This document shows positions 32,210-33,877 of a DNA stretch of 33,877 nt, piece after piece; the stretch's first letter is position 1; every line of letters begins with the position of its first letter. Origin of the DNA: Sphingomicrobium sp. (GTDB taxonomy: Bacteria > Pseudomonadota > Alphaproteobacteria > Sphingomonadales > Sphingomonadaceae); the NCBI GenBank assembly GCA_030447545.1, contig JAUJOV010000017.1:34417-68293 (forward strand), read 5' to 3'. Below the pieces are notes generated by a model. The model was not told the origin of the DNA. It worked only from the letters and a program-made list of their open reading frames with translations, and ran no database searches. The position numbers were made by a program, and so were the translations under genes.

Positions 32210-33877
32210 GCGGTTCTCCCGGCGGGCGGGGCTGCGAGGCGGACTGCGACTTCGGCTGCGGGGCCGATCATGCGGGGGCGGCCGGCTTCCAGCGCGCAGG
32301 CGCGCGGCGATCGAGCACGGCCTTGCGGTGGGCAATCATCACGACCGAGCACTGGCGCGCAAGGGCCTCGTTGACAGTGCGGGCGAGCGCGGCCCTCGCC
32401 TTCGGCGTCGAGGAAGGCGTTGGGTTCGTCCAGCACCAGCAGGACAGGGTCGCCGTAGAGCGTGCACGGGCAAGCGCGATGCGCTGGGCCTGGCCCGAGG
32501 ACAGGCCGGAGCCGAGCGGCCCGAGGCGTGTGTCATAGCCCTGCGCGAGCTTGAGGATCATGTCGTGGGCGCCGGCGCGCTGGGCGGCCTCGACCGCCGC
32601 CTCGTCGGCCTGCGCGCCGGCCGGGTCGAAGCGGGCGATATTCTCCTTGATCGTGCCTTCGAACAGGCTTGGTTCCTGCGGCACGTAGCCGACCAGACGG
32701 CCGAGTTCGTCCGGCTGCCAGTCGGAAAGCTGCGCGCCGTCGAGGCGGACGGTGCCCGCGTCGGCGGCAATCGCGCCGGCAAGAACGCGGGCGAGCGTGG
32801 TCTTGCCCGAGCCGCTGGGCCCGATGATGCCGAGCATCTCGGCTGGAGCGACGTCGAACGAGACGTTGAGCAGCACCGGCCGCCCGTTGGCGCCGCGCAC
32901 TCCGACCTGCTCGACCTCGAGCCGGCCGCTCGGCCGCGGGAGCTTGGTGTAGATGCGCTGGGGCCCGCTGTCCTCGAGCGTGTCGGCGAGGTGCCGCAGC
33001 GCGGCCGCGGCCGCATTCAGTGATGGCCAGCCGCTGATCAGCGCTTCGACCGGCTGCAGCGCGCGGCTGAGGATGATCGAGGCGGCAATGATCGCGCCGG
33101 CGGAGATATGGCCGGCGATGGCGAGCAAAGCGCCGAGGCCGAGCGCGGCCGACTGGACGAACAGGCGGAAGAAGCGGCTCATCGCGGCGATCCGGGTGCC
33201 GGCGAACTGCGCGTCGGCGAAGCGGTCGAGCCCGATGCTTCGAGCACCGAGCTGCCGGTCGATCAGCCGGCCCGACATGCCCAGCGCGCGTACCGTCTGG
33301 CTGTTGAGCGAGAGCGTCTGCGCCGACATCTGGGCGGCCGCCATCGTTTCGTTCGCCGCCTCGTTCGACTTGCGCGTGGAGCGCTGGTTCCACCAGGCGA
33401 GGCCGAGCAGGATGAAGATCGACACCAGGGACAGCATGCCGATCCAGAAGTGGAGCAGGAAGGCGACGAGGACGAACAGCGGCGTCCACGGGGCATCGAA
33501 CACGGCGGCGATGACAGGCGTGCCGATCATCTGGCGGACCATGTCGAAGTCGCGCATCGGGACCGAGCCGCGCGGGTTGGCCCCGAGCACTTTCCTGAGG
33601 ATCTGCGGCGCGAGCAAGGCGTCGAGCCTGAGCGCTGGCGCGGACCAGCAGCCGCAGGCGGATGGCGTCGAGCGCGCTCAGCGTCACGAGGGCAATGGCA
33701 AGCCCCAGGTGATGAACAGCAGGTCGTTCCTGTCGCCGGTCGCGACCACCCGGTCGTAGACCTGAGCATGTAGATCGCCGGCGCGAGGAACAGCAGGTTG
33801 AGGAAGAAGGAACACGGCGGCCGAGGAAGTGCGGGCGGCACGCCCGAACCGCATCGGCAAGCGCCGGCGGAAGCACT
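32206..33877 (-). CDS. type I secretion ABC transporter (PrtD family), partial at N-terminus
   Basis: Inner-membrane exporter with fused ATPase. The first visible residues (LPPALADAVRA, then PHFLAAVFFSFFLNLLFLAP after slips) are close to the true N-terminus, so only a few codons are probably missing beyond 33877. The membrane domain includes WTPLFVLVAFLLHFWIGMLS and SAALGLGALLAIAGHISAGA. ATPase motifs: Walker A GIIGPSGSGKTTLARVLAG, Q-loop YVPQEPSLFEGTIKENIARF, signature LSSGQAQRIALARA, Walker B read as LLVLDEPNAFLD after a slip, H-loop MIAHRKAVLD. Slips lie near 33.79, 33.71, 33.64, 32.47, 32.39 and 32.30 kb. It stops at 32206, overlapping the adaptor start. The exported protein is not in the window. 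Confidence 0.93.

Overview
The window reads as chromosomal DNA of a GC-rich alphaproteobacterium, most likely a member of the Sphingomonadales. The evidence is indirect: an alphaproteobacterial accB-accC ... aat - DUF2155 - NDUFA12 gene set, a double cold-shock-domain protein beside a DUF192 lipoprotein, a tRNA-Trp - secE - nusG block, a TonB-type energy transducer and a LOV-like HisKA_2 kinase. No rRNA, CRISPR array, integrase or transposase was seen.

Layout. 1-9.1 kb is clean sequence with intact genes: a partial MASE1 membrane sensor, a scoA/scoB ketone-body CoA-transferase pair with an exported NTF2-like gene between its subunits, an SCP2-type protein and an aldehyde dehydrogenase. These are followed by a small block of unrecognised genes with mixed codon use, then a UPF0324 (YeiH) exporter divergent from a thiamine-diphosphate enzyme. 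9.4-14.2 kb is a minus-strand series, in transcription order thiS, thiG, pcm, an erythromycin-esterase-family gene, DUF1326 and DUF2182. 14.3-16.2 kb holds accB and accC. 16.3-22.5 kb looks like inserted accessory DNA: small conserved hypotheticals bordered by a repeat family, a Cys-less LOV-like histidine kinase, a TonB protein, an L,D-transpeptidase, a duplicated glycine-zipper/calcium-loop lipoprotein and arsC. 22.5-25.8 kb resumes conserved genes (aat, DUF2155, NDUFA12, DUF192, double CSD, recX). 25.9-29.2 kb has a fatty-acyl-AMP ligase, a 55-codon gene and a short-chain dehydrogenase. 29.2-30.2 kb is tRNA-Trp, secE and nusG, followed by an orphan MmeI-like C-terminal remnant. The right end is a type I secretion adaptor and ABC transporter (partial).

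Data quality. From about 9.3 kb to the right end nearly every gene, including essential ones (accC, nusG, secE, aat), is broken by one or more single-base frame changes, while the first 9 kb has none I could find. Uncorrected indel errors explain this better than gene decay, so I report these as genes with approximate frame breaks. Products were read by joining frames, and starts and ends in this part are less certain.

Functional themes: acyl-CoA/ketone-body and aldehyde metabolism (scoAB, SCP2, aldehyde dehydrogenase, accBC, FAAL), thiamine (thiSG), envelope biogenesis (L,D-transpeptidase, lipoproteins, TonB, type I secretion) and protein repair/turnover (pcm, aat). The best candidates for undescribed biology are the Cys-rich DUF1326-DUF2182 pair, the repeat-bordered small genes at 16.3-17.8 kb, and the duplicated glycine-zipper/calcium-loop lipoprotein coupled to an L,D-transpeptidase.
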